A stretch of DNA of 64,000 nucleotides from Gammaproteobacteria bacterium (lineage in GTDB: Bacteria; Pseudomonadota; Gammaproteobacteria; Pseudomonadales; Azotimanducaceae), in the NCBI GenBank assembly GCA_026705345.1, contig JAPPAV010000142.1:1-64000 (forward strand), given 5' to 3'. This document shows, piece after piece, positions 28,879 through 43,743 of this stretch. Numbering within the stretch: the first letter of the stretch is position 1; each line of letters starts with the position of its first letter. The position numbers and the translations under genes were made by a program. The notes under the pieces were generated by a model. It saw only the letters and a program-made list of their open reading frames with translations. It had not been told where the DNA came from and made no database searches.

Positions 28879-29745
28879 GCCAGCCGGTGACTTCGCCGAT
28901 GGCGTTGCCGATCTCGGCCAAACTCTTGACGGTCTTGACGCCCGCCTCTTCGAGCGCCTCGTACTTCTCCGCCGCCGTGCCCTTGCCACCGGCGATGATC
29001 GCCCCGGCGTGCCCCATGCGTTTGCCTGGCGGCGCCGTGACGCCCGCGATATACGCGACGACGGGCTTGGTGACGTTGTCCGCGATGAACGCCGCAGCCT
29101 CCTCCTCCGCGGTGCCGCCGATCTCGCCGACCAGCACGATCGCCTCGGTGGCCGGATCGTTCTCGAAGAGTGCCAGCACGTCGGTGAAGTGGGTCCCGGG
29201 TATCGGATCCCCGCCGATGCCGACGCAGGTCGATTGACCAAACCCCTTGTCGGTGGTTTGCTTCACCGCTTCGTAGGTGAGCGTCCCCGAACGGGACACC
29301 ACGCCGACCTTCCCCGGCAGGTGGATATCCCCCGGCATGATGCCGATCTTGCACTCCCCCGGTGTGATCACGCCGGGGCAGTTGGGACCGATCAGGCGGG
29401 TACCGAGGGTGTCCAGCCGATCCTTGACGATCAGCATGTCGAGCGTCGGAATTCCCTCCGTGATGCAGACGATCAGTTCGATCCCCGCATCGATCGCCTC
29501 CAGGATCGAGTCCTTGCAGAACCGGGCCGGCACGTAGATCACCGAAACCGTCGCATCCGTTGCCGCCACCGCGTCGGACACGGTATCGAACACGGGCCGA
29601 TCCAGGTGCGTCGAGCCGCCTTTACCGGGGGTTACGCCGCCGACGAGTTGCGTCCCGTAGGCGATGGCCTGCTCGCTGTGCAGCGTACCTTGGGAGCCCG
29701 TGAACCCCTGGCAGATGACCCGGGTATCGCGACCGACGAGGATGC

Positions 29746-29749
<4 letters not shown>
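28874..29749 (-). CDS. sucD: succinyl-CoA synthetase alpha subunit
   Basis: 291 residues from the ATG at 29749. With SucC it converts succinyl-CoA to succinate, making ATP or GTP. Visible motifs are [15 protein letters not shown], the CoA-binding [29 protein letters not shown] and the phospho-histidine segment [17 protein letters not shown]. Start and sucC stop overlap (ATGA). The stop codon TAG lies within the terminal CCCCTACG of the downstream REP-like element, so the exact C-terminus may have been set by insertion of that repeat. Confidence 0.96.
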
Positions 29750-30915
<1,166 letters not shown>

Positions 30916-30943
30916 CGCCCAGGCCTGCGCCGGTGGAATCTCG

Positions 30944-33571
<2,628 letters not shown>

Positions 33572-33582
<11 letters not shown>

Positions 33583-36427
33583 TGTCGTCTCCGAACAGTG
33601 CATCCCGCACCAGCTTCTGCTGGCGCTGGATGTGGCGGCCGGAATAGCCGCTCGCCGGCGCAGCGAACGCGTCCCGGCCGGCATAGGTCAACGTCAAGCC
33701 AGCATCGTGCCGTTCCAGCACGCGGCGCATGTGGTGCTGGCTGGAATACCAAGCTCCCTGGTTCATGGGCTCCTCCTGGCACCACACGGCGGACTCAAGC
33801 GAACGGTAGCCGGCGATGGTCTCGCCAAGCTCCTGCTCGGGGAAGGGGTAGAGCTGCTCGAGGCGGACGATGGCCACGTTGTCCAGTCCCGACTCGCGTC
33901 GCTCCTCAAGCAGGTCGTAGTACACCTTGCCGCTGCACATCACGACCCGGATCACATCGTTCGGATCGATGTCGTCCACCTCCCCCAGGATGGGGCGGAA
34001 GTTCCCGTCGGTCAGTTCTTCCAGGGTGGACACGGCGAGCCGGTGGCGCAAAAGGCTCTTCGGCGTCAGCGCGATCAGCGGTTTGCGCAGCGGTCGGATC
34101 ACCTGGCGACGCAGCATGTGGAAGATCTGCGCCGGCGTGGTCGGCATGCAGACCTGGATGTTGTGCTCGGCCGAAAGTTGCAGGTAGCGCTCTAGCCGCG
34201 CCGAGGAGTGCTCCGGTCCCTGGCCCTCGTAGCCGTGCGGGAGCAGCATCACGAGGCCGCACAGGCGCGTCCACTTGGCCTCCCCGCTGACCACGAACTG
34301 GTCGATCACGACCTGGGCGCCATTGGCGAAGTCTCCGAACTGCGCTTCCCACACCACCAGCGTCTTCGGTGTCGTGGTCCCGTAGCCGTACTCGAACGCG
34401 AGCACGGCCTCCTCGGAAAGCAGCGAATCGTAGATGTCGAAGGTCGTGTCGTTGGTGAGCCGGTTGAGCGGAACGATGCGCTTGCCGTCCTTCTGGTTGT
34501 ATAGCGATGCGTGGCGATGGGAGAAGGTTCCGACCCCCACGTCCTGACCGGTCAGCCGAACATCGAAACCCTCGGTCACCAACGTGGCGTAGGCCATCGT
34601 CTCCGCGAACCCCCAGTTGAGCAGCATCGCCCCCGCCGCCATCCGCCTGCGGTCGTCGAGGATTTTCTGGACCTGGCGGTGCAGCGCGAATCCTTCGGGT
34701 ACCGAATTCAACCGTACGGCAAGTTCGCGGATCGTCGGAAGCGCCACCCGGGTGTCGCTTGGCGCGTCCCAGTCGTGTCCGAGGTACGGCGTCCAGTCGA
34801 CGAACAGCGAGCTGTCCGGCTCCTGCACCAGCGCCAGCGCCACGTGTTCGCCCGCCTCGAGTGCCGCCCGGTAGTCGTCGACCATTCGGTCCATCGTCTC
34901 CCGGTCGATGATGCCTTCCCCGAACAGGCCACCGGCATAAAGCGCCCGGGTGGTCGGATGCACGTCGATCTGCTGGTACATCAGCGGCTGGGTCTTCTTG
35001 GGTTCTTCGGCCTCGTTGTGGCCCCGCCGCCGATAGCAGACCAGGTCGATGACCACGTCCTTCTTGAACTGCATGCGATAGTCCACGGCGAGCCGGACCG
35101 CGAACAGGCAGGCTTCGGGATCGTCGCCGTTAACGTGGATGATCGGCGCCCGCACCATCTTGGCCACCTCCGAACAGTATTCGGTGGAGCGGGCGTCATC
35201 CCGCCGGTGCGTGGTGAAGCCGATCTGGTTGTTGACGATGATGTGGATCGTTCCGCCGACGTGGAAACCCCGGGTCTGGGACATCTGGAAGGTCTCCATC
35301 ACCACGCCCTGGCCGGCGAACGCCGCATCGCCGTGGATGATGACCGGCACCACCAGATCGCCCTGGTAGTCCCGGCGCCGATCCTGCCGCGCCCGTACGG
35401 AACCGGTTACAACCGGGCCGACGATCTCCAGGTGAGACGGATTGAACATCAGCGCGAGATGCATCTCGCCGCCGGGCGTCATGACGTTCGACGAGAATCC
35501 CTGATGGTACTTGACGTCCCCGCTCACGTCCGAATCGGGGAGCACTCCCTCGAATTCGTCGAACAGGTCCTTGGGATCCTTGCCGAGGATATTGACCAGG
35601 ACGTTGAGGCGGCCCCGGTGCGCCATGCCGATGACCGTCTCGACGCAGCCGTGGGTGCCGAGCCGTTGCAGCGCCCCGTGCAGCATGGGGATCAGGCTCT
35701 CGGCACCTTCCAGGCCGAAGCGCTTGGTGCCCGGATAGCGCGCGTGCAGGTGCTTTTCCAAGCCCTCTGCGGCGGTTAGCCGTTCCAGGATCTCGCGCTT
35801 GGACTCGCCGTCGAGTTCCAGCGCGGCGTGTCCAGATTCGAGGCGTTGCCGCACCCACATCTGTTCCTGGGCGTCGGTGATGTAGGTGTACTCGGTGCCC
35901 ACGGCGCCGCAGTACGTGGCCTCCAGCGCGACAACGATGTCGCGCAGCGTCGCGTTGCCCCCGGCAAAGAACTGCGCCGAGCCCGTCTGGAACACCGTGT
36001 CGAGGTCCGCCTCGCTCAGGTGGTGGTAGCCGAGTTCGAGCTCGGGGGCGGGTTCCCGGTGCCAAATGCCGAGCGGATCGAGTTCCGCCTTGCGATGGCC
36101 GCGGTTGCGGTAGGCGTTGATCAGTTCGAGCACCCGAATCTGCTTCATCTCGTGTTCGGAACTGACTTCGGTGGCCACCCGCTCCGGTTTCGCCTTGAGG
36201 CGGTTGCGTCCGAGCCGTTCGAAGTGGGCGATGATCGTGCTGTGCGGGATGTCTGCGGCGACATCGTCCACCATCGGCAGGCGGTCGAAATCGCGACGCC
36301 ACTCCTCGGGGACGCCGTTGGGGTTGTCCAAATAGGTCTCGTAGAGTTGCTCGACGTAGGCGACGTTGCCTGCCGACAGGTGCGAACTCCTCCGCATGCG
36401 TTCGACGAACGTGTCCGTGGCACTCAT
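33572..36427 (-). CDS. sucA: 2-oxoglutarate dehydrogenase E1
   Basis: 951 residues, close to the usual 930-950. This thiamine-diphosphate enzyme decarboxylates 2-oxoglutarate. Motifs include [17 protein letters not shown], the ThDP-binding [19 protein letters not shown] with [11 protein letters not shown], and the C-terminal [15 protein letters not shown] and [17 protein letters not shown]. The ATG at 36427 is preceded by GGAG. It lies 37 bp downstream of sdhB. Confidence 0.97.
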
Positions 36428-36464
36428 GGACAGATCTCCGCCGCGCTCGAGCGCCGGGCGCGGG

Positions 36465-37169
36465 TCAAATACCCTGGCTGAGGAGCATCGAGCGGATCTT
36501 GCCGATGGCGCGTGTCGGATTCAGGCCCTTCGGGCAGACACTGACGCAATTCATGATGCCCCGGCAGCGGAACACGCTGAATGGATCCTCCAGGGCCGCG
36601 AGGCGCTCGGCGGTTGCGGTGTCCCGGCTGTCCGCCAGGAAACGATACGCCTGCAGCAAGCCGGCAGGCCCTACGAACTTGTCCGGATTCCACCAGAACG
36701 ACGGGCAGGCGGTGGAGCAGCACGCGCACAGGATGCACTCGTAGAGGCCGTTGAGCTTCTCCCTGTCCTCGGGCATTTGCAGACGTTCCTGTGCCGGCGG
36801 TGGCGTGTCGTTCACCAGCCACGGCGTGATCTTCTCGTATTGCCGGTAGAACTGGGTCATGTCCACGACCAGGTCGCGAACGACCGGCAGTCCCGGCAAG
36901 GGCCTAAGCGTCAGCTTGCCGCGCGATGCCGCCTCGGAGATCGGCGTAATGCAGGCGAGGCCGTTCCTGCCGTTCATGTTGATGCCGTCGGAGCCGCATA
37001 CGCCCTCGCGGCAGGATCGACGGTACGCGATGGACGGGTCCTTCGCCTTGAGAAGCTCGAGCACATCGAGAACCATGAGGTCCCGACCTTCGGGCAGATC
37101 GATTTCCATCTCCTCCATTCGCGGGGACTCATCCTTATCAGGATCAAATCGATAGATGTTGATCTTCAT
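36465..37169 (-). CDS. sdhB: succinate dehydrogenase iron-sulfur subunit
   Basis: 234 residues from the ATG at 37169; an in-frame TTG at 37181, overlapping the sdhA stop, would add four residues. Iron-sulfur ligands are in order: [10 protein letters not shown] with the later NGLAC cysteine for [2Fe-2S], [12 protein letters not shown] for [4Fe-4S] and [15 protein letters not shown] for [3Fe-4S]. It passes electrons from SdhA flavin to quinone at the membrane anchor. Confidence 0.96.
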   Translation of the reverse strand: MKINIYRFDPDKDESPRMEEMEIDLPEGRDLMVLDVLELLKAKDPSIAYRRSCREGVCGSDGINMNGRNGLACITPISEAASRGKLTLRPLPGLPVVRDLVVDMTQFYRQYEKITPWLVNDTPPPAQERLQMPEDREKLNGLYECILCACCSTACPSFWWNPDKFVGPAGLLQAYRFLADSRDTATAERLAALEDPFSVFRCRGIMNCVSVCPKGLNPTRAIGKIRSMLLSQGI

Positions 37170-37177
37170 GTCTGTTC

Positions 37178-38959
37178 TCAATACGTCCTAGCCATCGGCT
37201 GGAATGGTTCGACCGTCGCCGGGGTGAGATTCACCGCACGTTTGCGAACACCCTTCTCGGCGGCCTCGGCGGCAAAGTACAGCGAATGGCACAGCCAGTT
37301 GTCGTCGTCCCGCTCCGTGTAGTCGTTGCGCGCGTGGGCGCCACGACTCTCCGTGCGCGCCTCCGCAACGATGGCGGTGGCTTGTGCCACTTCCAGAAGA
37401 TTGTCGAGTTCCAGGGCTTCCAGTCTCGCGGTGTTGAATACCCGGCTCTTGTCGGGCAGGTGCGCCCGGGCGATGCGTTCACGCAAGTCCGCGAGGTCGC
37501 CGATGCTCCGGCGCATGTGGTCGCCGCTGCGGAACACGTTGAAGTTGACCAGCATGATGCGCTGCAGTTCGCGCTTCAGGTCCGCCACGGACTCGCCTTC
37601 GGTGGACTCGTTCCAGCGGGCCAGCCTCGCCGTTGCGTTGTCCACGTCCTCGTCGGCGGGATCTCGGTGACCAACCCCCTGACGCATGGCGTCTTCGATG
37701 TGGATTCCAGCGGCGCGCCCGAACACGACGAGATCGAGGAGCGAGTTGGCGCCGAGGCGGTTGGCGCCATGCACCGAGACGCAGGCCACCTCGCCGATCG
37801 CGTATAGGCCACCCACCACCGCATCGTTCCCGTCGGCCACCTGGGTCAGCACCTGGCCGTGGACGTTGGTGGGTATCCCACCCATCATGTAGTGGCACGT
37901 GGGCACCACGGGAATCGGCTCCTGGGCCGGATTGACATGGGCGAAGGTCTTGGACAGTTCGGTGATACCCGGCAACCGCTTGAAAATCGTCTCCTCGCCC
38001 AGATGGTCGAGTTTCAGGAGCACGTGGTCGCTGTCCGGTCCGGCACCGCGGCCATCCATGATCTCCTGGATCATCGACCTCGCGACGACGTCGCGCCCGG
38101 CCAGGTCCTTGGCCGTCGGCGCGTAGCGCTCCATGAACCGCTCGCCGTCCTTGTTGACCAGATAGCCGCCCTCTCCCCGACAACCCTCGGTGACCAGAAC
38201 GCCGGCCTGGTGAATTCCTGTCGGGTGGAACTGCCACATCTCGATGTCCTGCACCGGCATCCCGGCCCGCAATGCCATGCCGATGCCGTCGCCGGTGTTC
38301 ATGAGCGCGTTCGTCGTGGTCGCATAGATGCGTCCGGCGCCGCCGGTGGCTAGCACGGTCGCCTTCGACTTCACGAACACCACCTGACCGGTTTCGATCT
38401 CCAGCGCGACCAGGCCGGAGACGACCCCGTCCTGGTTGACCACCAGGTCCACCGCGAACCACTCGTTCAGAAACGTGGTACCCGCCTTGAGGTTGTTCTG
38501 GTAAAGCGTGTGCAGGAGCGCGTGACCGGTTCGGTCTTCGGCGGCGCACGCACGGGATGCCTGGCCCCCCTTGCCGAAGCTCTTCGAGTGTCCGCCGAAC
38601 GGGCGCTGGTAGATTCGGCCTCTCTCGGTACGCGTGAAGGGCATTCCCATGTGCTCGAGTTCGTAGATCGCCTCGGGACCCACGCTGCACATGTATTCGA
38701 TGGCGTCCTGGTCGCCGATATAGTCCGAACCTTTGACGGTGTCGTACATGTGCCAACGCCAGTCGTCATCGGGATCTTCGCTGCCGATCGCCGCGGCGAT
38801 ACCACCTTGGGCCGAGACGGTATGCGAGCGTGTCGGAAATACCTTGGACAGCACGGCCGTTTTGAGGCCCGACTGGGCCAATTGCAACGCCGCGCGCATG
38901 CCCGCGCCTCCGCCACCGACGATGACGCCGTCGAACTCCATCGTGGGGAGTCGGGCCAC
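37178..38959 (-). CDS. sdhA: succinate dehydrogenase flavoprotein subunit
   Basis: 593 residues. The start is GTG at 38959, set by AAGGAG 7 bp upstream. The FAD loop is [12 protein letters not shown], the covalent-FAD histidine is in [11 protein letters not shown], the substrate-site motif is [23 protein letters not shown] and the capping-domain arginines follow. It oxidises succinate to fumarate. It lies 97 bp after sdhD and its TGA is next to the sdhB start. Confidence 0.97.
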   Translation of the reverse strand: MARLPTMEFDGVIVGGGGAGMRAALQLAQSGLKTAVLSKVFPTRSHTVSAQGGIAAAIGSEDPDDDWRWHMYDTVKGSDYIGDQDAIEYMCSVGPEAIYELEHMGMPFTRTERGRIYQRPFGGHSKSFGKGGQASRACAAEDRTGHALLHTLYQNNLKAGTTFLNEWFAVDLVVNQDGVVSGLVALEIETGQVVFVKSKATVLATGGAGRIYATTTNALMNTGDGIGMALRAGMPVQDIEMWQFHPTGIHQAGVLVTEGCRGEGGYLVNKDGERFMERYAPTAKDLAGRDVVARSMIQEIMDGRGAGPDSDHVLLKLDHLGEETIFKRLPGITELSKTFAHVNPAQEPIPVVPTCHYMMGGIPTNVHGQVLTQVADGNDAVVGGLYAIGEVACVSVHGANRLGANSLLDLVVFGRAAGIHIEDAMRQGVGHRDPADEDVDNATARLARWNESTEGESVADLKRELQRIMLVNFNVFRSGDHMRRSIGDLADLRERIARAHLPDKSRVFNTARLEALELDNLLEVAQATAIVAEARTESRGAHARNDYTERDDDNWLCHSLYFAAEAAEKGVRKRAVNLTPATVEPFQPMARTY

Positions 38960-39056
38960 GCTAAACTCCTTGAACGGCCTTGATGTTTACACGCAGTTTG
39001 CTGTCAAAACAGCGCATCGCATCGCTCCCTAACGGCTCGCGTACTGGCGAGACGCG

Positions 39057-39434
39057 CTAACTCCCGGACACCTGCCAGACCACGGACAGCGGCCACAGCA
39101 CGTACACGAAGATCGCGCCCAGACAAACCACCTGGTACGCCGCCAGGTAGACAGTGTGTCGACGACCGAAGTGGTGCCGACGGATATAGTCCGTGCCGAC
39201 CGTCCACATGCCGATCCAAGCGTGCATGGCCAAGGCGACCACGGCCAGCGTGGTGAACACCTTCATCGTCAGCGAATCGAGGAATCCGACCAGCGCCGCA
39301 TGGTCGACGTTCGGCGTGGCCGCAAAGAAACCCGCCAGGCAGAGCCCATAGAGACCAAGAAGCACGCCGGACACCCGCTGCAGAACGAAGTCCGCGAGCC
39401 CGCTGCGACCGAAACTGGTGACGTTCGTTACCAA
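39057..39434 (-). CDS. sdhD: succinate dehydrogenase membrane anchor subunit
   Basis: 125 residues if started at the TTG at 39434, which aligns with the usual MVxNASxxGRxG opening (here VTNVTSFGRSGLADFVLQRV); a GTG at 39440 is two codons earlier. Either start overlaps the end of sdhC. There are three transmembrane segments. The heme b ligand is the His in AMHAWIGMWTVGTDYIRR. The long upstream extension of the open frame runs through sdhC in another frame and is ignored. Confidence 0.9.
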   Translation of the reverse strand: MVTNVTSFGRSGLADFVLQRVSGVLLGLYGLCLAGFFAATPNVDHAALVGFLDSLTMKVFTTLAVVALAMHAWIGMWTVGTDYIRRHHFGRRHTVYLAAYQVVCLGAIFVYVLWPLSVVWQVSGS

Positions 39435-39808
39435 AGCCACATCGCCAGGACGCCCCCCGCCACCAAGGCAGCTGCAAGGCTGATCCAGGCACCCGCGCGG
39501 CCGCCTCTCAACGTATCCCCGATGTGGAAGTCGAGAAGCAGATGTTTGATCCCCGCCACGACGTGGTACGCCAGGCTCGTGAGTAGCACCCACAGCGCGA
39601 GTTTGCCGGGCGGGGCTGCCAGTATCGCCGCAGCCTGCTCGAAGCCCGCGGGATCGGTCGCCGCCCGATCAAGCAGGTAGCAGAGGAAGAACACGCCCGC
39701 GAACAGCACGATGCCGGTGATGCGATGGAGTATCGAAGCCGCCGCCGTAACCGGCATGGCCATGGCGAGGCGAGACAGCGGCAGGTTGACCGGTCGGTCG
39801 GGGTTCAT
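39428..39808 (-). CDS. sdhC: succinate dehydrogenase cytochrome b556 subunit
   Basis: 126 residues from the ATG at 39808. The opening RPVNLPLSRLAMAMPVTAAA and SILHRITGIVLF (quinone-site Ser and Arg) are typical. Three transmembrane helices are present and the heme-ligand His is in SLAYHVVAGIKHLLLDF. It is the first gene of the sdh-suc cluster, divergent from gltA. Confidence 0.94.
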   Translation of the reverse strand: MNPDRPVNLPLSRLAMAMPVTAAASILHRITGIVLFAGVFFLCYLLDRAATDPAGFEQAAAILAAPPGKLALWVLLTSLAYHVVAGIKHLLLDFHIGDTLRGGRAGAWISLAAALVAGGVLAMWLW

Positions 39809-39870
39809 GACTCGTGGGCTGGCAGATACGGGCGGATCATAGCAAAGGCCACTCGGGTGGTGTCCGCGCA

Positions 39871-39899
39871 TTGACGGAATAGGCAGGGCTTTATAGGCT
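39871..39899 (+). promoter_or_regulatory. candidate sigma70 promoter for gltA
   Basis: TTGACG at 39871-39876 is followed after 15 bp by TATAGG (39892), or after 17 bp by TAGGCT (39894). It lies in the 120-bp gap between divergent sdhC and gltA, about 30 bp before the gltA ATG. GGGGAG precedes the ATG as ribosome-binding site. Spacing is not ideal, so this is only a candidate. Confidence 0.35.
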
Positions 39900-39928
39900 C
39901 ATTCAGCCGGGAACGGGGAGTTCATCGA

Positions 39929-41275
39929 ATGGCAAATACAACGGAGGGCGCAGCACGCGGCCCGATCCGCAGCGACAAGCGGGAGACCGGGCAAGTCAGG
40001 CGCGCCCGCCTGTTTGTCAACGGCCTCGACCGCCCCATCGAACTTCCCATTCTCAAACCCAGCCTCGGTCAGGATGTCATCGACATCGGCCGGCTCACCG
40101 GCGAGGGCTATTTCACCTACGACCCGGGCTTCGTCTCGACGGCGTCCTGCGACTCCAACATCACCTTCATCGACGGTGACGCGGGCACGCTGCTCCACCG
40201 CGGCTACCCGATCGAGCAGCTTGCCGAACAGTCGGACTTCCTCGAACTGTGCTATCTCCTGCTCCACGGCGGCCTCCCTTCCGCTGCCGATAGAGCGGCA
40301 TTCGATGCCGCGGTATTGGCCGAGCGCGACGTTCCCAACGGCGTGAAGTCCATGGTGGGCCAGTTCTCCCGGGGCGCGCATCCCATGGGCATCATGACGG
40401 CTCTGACCGGTGCGCTCGCCGCCGAATACCACGAGGGGCTGGACATCACCGACGAGGCGCACCGGATGGCGACCGCGCAGCGACTCATCGCGAAGATGCC
40501 GTCGCTGGCCGCGCTGACCTACCGGCACGGCAAAGGCCAGGGCAACCTGCCCCCCCGCGACGACCTGAACTACGCGGAGAACTTCCTCTACACGACCTTC
40601 GCCGAGGACGAGAACTACGAGATAAACCCTGTGATTGCGCGCGCCATGGACCGCATCTTCATGCTGCACGCCGACCACGAGCAGAACGCTTCCACATCCA
40701 CCGTTCGGCTTGCCGGATCGACGGGCACAAATCCCTACTCCGCCATTGCCGCCGGCATCGCCGCCTTGTGGGGACCATCGCACGGCGGCGCCAACGAAGC
40801 GGTACTCCAGATGCTCGCCGAGATCGGCTCGCCCCAGAACATCGACACCTTCGTTGCGAAAGCCAAGGACAAGGACGATCCGTTCCGCATCATGGGCTTT
40901 GGCCACCGGGTCTACAAGAACTACGATCCCCGCGCCAAGGTGATGCAGGAGACTTGTCACGAGGTCCTGGCGGAGCTGGGCGTCGAGGGCGACCCCATGC
41001 TGGAAATGGCACAGCGGCTCGAGAAGATCGCCCTGGAGGACGAGTACTTCATCGAGCGCCGCCTCTATCCCAACGTCGACTTCTATTCGGGCATCACGTT
41101 GAAGGCCGTCGGCATTCCCACGGAAATGTTCACCGTCATCTTCACGACCGGACGGACCCCCGGCTGGATCGCCCACTGGCGGGAGATGGTGAGCGAGCCC
41201 TACAAGATCGGCCGGCCCCGCCAACTCTATCTGGGCCAGACGAAACGGGACTACATTCCGATCGACCACCGCTAG
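39929..41275 (+). CDS. gltA: citrate synthase (type I)
   Basis: 448 residues, slightly longer than usual because of a 25-residue polar N-terminus. It condenses acetyl-CoA with oxaloacetate. The catalytic residues are His in [15 protein letters not shown], His in [14 protein letters not shown] and Asp in [10 protein letters not shown]. The N-terminal segment with [13 protein letters not shown] is typical of the NADH-sensitive hexameric form. It is divergent from sdhCDAB-suc. Confidence 0.97.
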   Translation: MANTTEGAARGPIRSDKRETGQVRRARLFVNGLDRPIELPILKPSLGQDVIDIGRLTGEGYFTYDPGFVSTASCDSNITFIDGDAGTLLHRGYPIEQLAEQSDFLELCYLLLHGGLPSAADRAAFDAAVLAERDVPNGVKSMVGQFSRGAHPMGIMTALTGALAAEYHEGLDITDEAHRMATAQRLIAKMPSLAALTYRHGKGQGNLPPRDDLNYAENFLYTTFAEDENYEINPVIARAMDRIFMLHADHEQNASTSTVRLAGSTGTNPYSAIAAGIAALWGPSHGGANEAVLQMLAEIGSPQNIDTFVAKAKDKDDPFRIMGFGHRVYKNYDPRAKVMQETCHEVLAELGVEGDPMLEMAQRLEKIALEDEYFIERRLYPNVDFYSGITLKAVGIPTEMFTVIFTTGRTPGWIAHWREMVSEPYKIGRPRQLYLGQTKRDYIPIDHR

Positions 41276-41299
41276 GGCCGCGGACGCGCAAGGAACGAC

Positions 41300-41762
41300 C
41301 GTAGGGGACGGGCTTGTCCCCTACGGCTCCCGCGGCAACGACAATGTCCCGGCGCGGGCGGGGACAAGCCCCGCCCCTACGGGTCTTTCGCCGTGCGACC
41401 GGGCAGTCCGTGGGGGACCGGCTTGTCCCGTCCCGCTCCCGCGGCAACGACAAGGTCCTGGCGCGGGCGGGGACAAGCCCCGCCCCTACGGGTCTTTCGC
41501 CGTGCGGCCGGGCAGTCCGTGGGGGACGGGCTTGTCCCGTCCCGCTCCCGGGGCAACGACAAGGTCCTGGCGCGGGCGGGGACAAGCCCCGCCCCTACGG
41601 GTCTTTCGCCGTGCGGCCGGGCAGTCCGTGGGGGACGGGCTTGTCCCGTCCCGCTCCCGGGGCAACGACAAGGTCCTGGCGCGGGCGGGGACAAGCCCCG
41701 CCCCTACGGGTCTTTCGCCGTGCGGCCGGGCAGTCCGAAGGGGACGGGCTTGTCCCGTCCCG
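41300..41762. repeat. 109-bp tandem array of REP-like composite units (four full periods)
   Basis: The marker GGGCAGTCCG starts at 41400 (one base shift), 41510, 41619 and 41728, giving a period of 109 bp. Each unit contains the hairpin GGGACGGG-CTTGT-CCCGTCCC, the linker CTCCCG(C/G)GGCAACGACAAGGTC, the second hairpin GGCGGGGACAAGCCCCGCCCCTAC and the spacer GGTCTTTCGCCGTGCGGCCG. Copies differ at only a few bases. Since 109 is not a multiple of three, apparent repetitive open frames across the array are artefacts. It lies between convergent gltA and the SNF2 gene. Confidence 0.9.
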
Positions 41763-41880
41763 GCGCGCCCTACGGGCGCGATCGAGAATGCTGCCGCATT
41801 CTCGTGTCCCCGGATCACCGCCGTGCGGATTCCGGCGGGCGACCGCGCGCCCTGGCGGGCGCGATAGGGTCGCCCCTACG
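41763..41880. repeat. hairpin-rich tail of the array, ending in a right-half REP element
   Basis: This segment has the palindromes GCGCGCCC-TAC-GGGCGCG and GAGAATGC-TGC-GCATTCTC (one mismatch allowed). It then has GGGCGACC (about 41847) and GGGTCGCCCCTACG (41867-41880) separated by about 20 bp rich in GCGC, where other copies have a 3-4 bp loop. The final CCCCTACG overlaps the stop codon of the SNF2 gene. Confidence 0.6.
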
Positions 41881-43660
41881 CCCGGAGCAGACGATAGTGC
41901 TCCGGAGCGGGCGCTCCCCGGGCCAAGGCAGCCTTCAGATCACGCACATGTCGGCACATGCCGCGGTACATGAACCCCTTGCAATCGCAGTTGATGTCGG
42001 CCCCCTCCACCTCCACCCGGTGATGCGCCCTCGGGTCCGATGCGCTGGCGACCGCATAGACCACGCGAACGGGTCCAGCCAGCGCCTGGGCCAAGGCCTG
42101 GATCGCCCGTTCGGAGACCGGCTTGAGTTCGCGTCGGGCGCGTGCGGACATCGATGCCGCGTTCTCCTCGATGTAGCGCTCGCCCGCCGAGCGCAGCAAA
42201 TCCTCGATGTCACCTGCGCCCAAGTCCTCTCCACGCAGTCGCGCGGCGTCGCCGAGGTAGGCCGCCATGCGGCGGAGTTCAACCAGCACGTCCGTTTCCA
42301 TGGCTTCCCCTAGGGACTTTCCCTCCACGACATCGTCGATTAGCCGCGACTTGGTTTCGAGGATCGTGCGGATGAACTCCTCCAACGTGTAGCGCGCCAC
42401 CATGTAGGTGACATTGACCGTACCGGTCTGACCGATCCGGTGGGTCCGGTCCTCGGCCTGCCAATGGTTCGAGGGCACCCAATCCAGATCGTTGAACACC
42501 ACCTGTCTGGCCGCGGTCAGATTGATGCCCACACCCGCGGCATGGATCTGGCCGATCAGGACACGTACCGAGTCGTCGTTTTGAAACCGGTCGACGATGC
42601 CCTGGCGTCTAGCCGTGGGCACCTCCCCCGTGATGGTAACCGCCAATTCGCCCAACGCCCGTTCGAAGCGGCGCGTGGCATGCGTGAAACAGGAGAACAG
42701 CAGCACTTTTTCACCTTGGTCGACCGCTCCCTTGACGTAGTCGAGGGTCTGGGGAACCTTCGCCACCGCGAGGCGACGGCGGGCGCCGGAGAACATCGCG
42801 ATACCGAGTCGGCGTCCCCTTCCGTCCCGGTCGCCCGACAGGAAACGACCCACTGCATCGTTCAGGCGTTCGCGCACTCCCGCGTCGACATCGACCTCGA
42901 TCCAGGTCCGCTGCTTCGCCGGGAGATCGAGCACCTCGTCCTTGTTGCGGCGCAGCATGATGCCCTGCAACTGCACGGACAGTTCGGCGACATTGCTCGC
43001 CCCAGCCGTGACCCAGTAGCCGTAGTCGTTCTTGTGTCCGTCGCAGTAGCGCTTGGCGAAGGCCAGAAAGCTGTGTCCCAAGGCGTGTCCCACGAGCTGC
43101 AGCAGGGGAAATAGATCCCGGGGCCGATTGGTCAGCGGTGTACCTGTCAACACGTGCACGACCGGATCGATTTCTCGATCCACCACCAAGCGCCTGGCGA
43201 GCCGACTGCGCTGCGCGCGGTGGTTCTTGAGATAGTGGCCCTCGTCGAAGACGATGCCCGTGAAGGGGTGTTCCAGTAGCGCTTCGATATCGCGCTTCAG
43301 GAGATCGTAGTTGATCACCATCCAGCCGCCGAAACCGCGTGGCGGCACCGGGTCGGAGCCTACCACCCATGTGTCGTCGTCGCCGAGCGCAAGCTGGATC
43401 TCGCGCGCCCAGTTGTGTTTGACGGACGCCGGGCATACGACGAGCCAAGGTCCCGACGGTTCGGCCTCGGTCATGGCGATGACGGACTGGCGGGTCTTGC
43501 CGAGACCCATGTCGTCGGCCAGGATCGACCGGCGACGCCCAAGCAGGAAGCCGACGCCCTCTACCTGGTGTGGGTAAAGTCCGCGCGCGATCTCGCGTGC
43601 TCGGCTTGTCGCGGCATCTAGACCCACGGTGGTGGCCCGCTTCTTCGAGGCAGGACGCAC
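41876..43660 (-). CDS. compact SNF2-family DNA-dependent ATPase with C-terminal SWIM zinc finger
   Basis: 594 residues, GTG start. Helicase motifs in order: I ADDMGLGKT (about residue 48), II DEGH (about 135), III LTGTPLTNRP, IV-V LIGQIHAAGVGINLTAA and VI HWQAEDRTHRIGQTG, the SNF2 signature. The last 60 residues carry CDCKGFMYRGMCRHV, a CxCx(n)CxH SWIM zinc finger thought to bind nucleic acid or protein. It resembles SMARCAL1/ZRANB3-like remodelers and is much shorter than typical bacterial SWIM-SNF2 proteins. The likely role is DNA remodelling in repair or fork processing. Its TAG stop lies in a REP-like element. Confidence 0.85.
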   Translation of the reverse strand: MRPASKKRATTVGLDAATSRAREIARGLYPHQVEGVGFLLGRRRSILADDMGLGKTRQSVIAMTEAEPSGPWLVVCPASVKHNWAREIQLALGDDDTWVVGSDPVPPRGFGGWMVINYDLLKRDIEALLEHPFTGIVFDEGHYLKNHRAQRSRLARRLVVDREIDPVVHVLTGTPLTNRPRDLFPLLQLVGHALGHSFLAFAKRYCDGHKNDYGYWVTAGASNVAELSVQLQGIMLRRNKDEVLDLPAKQRTWIEVDVDAGVRERLNDAVGRFLSGDRDGRGRRLGIAMFSGARRRLAVAKVPQTLDYVKGAVDQGEKVLLFSCFTHATRRFERALGELAVTITGEVPTARRQGIVDRFQNDDSVRVLIGQIHAAGVGINLTAARQVVFNDLDWVPSNHWQAEDRTHRIGQTGTVNVTYMVARYTLEEFIRTILETKSRLIDDVVEGKSLGEAMETDVLVELRRMAAYLGDAARLRGEDLGAGDIEDLLRSAGERYIEENAASMSARARRELKPVSERAIQALAQALAGPVRVVYAVASASDPRAHHRVEVEGADINCDCKGFMYRGMCRHVRDLKAALARGAPAPEHYRLLRA

Positions 43661-43743
43661 GATACGACGACCTCAACCAGGCGGCACCGGCCCGGTTAGC
43701 GAAACCGGCGCGGCCGAATGGTGCGACCGCGCCGAAACGCTAC

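Noticed and set aside
41300-41762. Regular array considered as CRISPR
   Set aside because: The 109-bp units are nearly identical throughout, with no variable spacers, and the same hairpins are dispersed elsewhere.
41314-42313. Open frames on both strands with peptide repeats such as [11 protein letters not shown] across the array
   Set aside because: The 109-bp period shifts the frame each unit, so every frame shows similar peptides. There is no ribosome-binding site or family match; this is repeat DNA.
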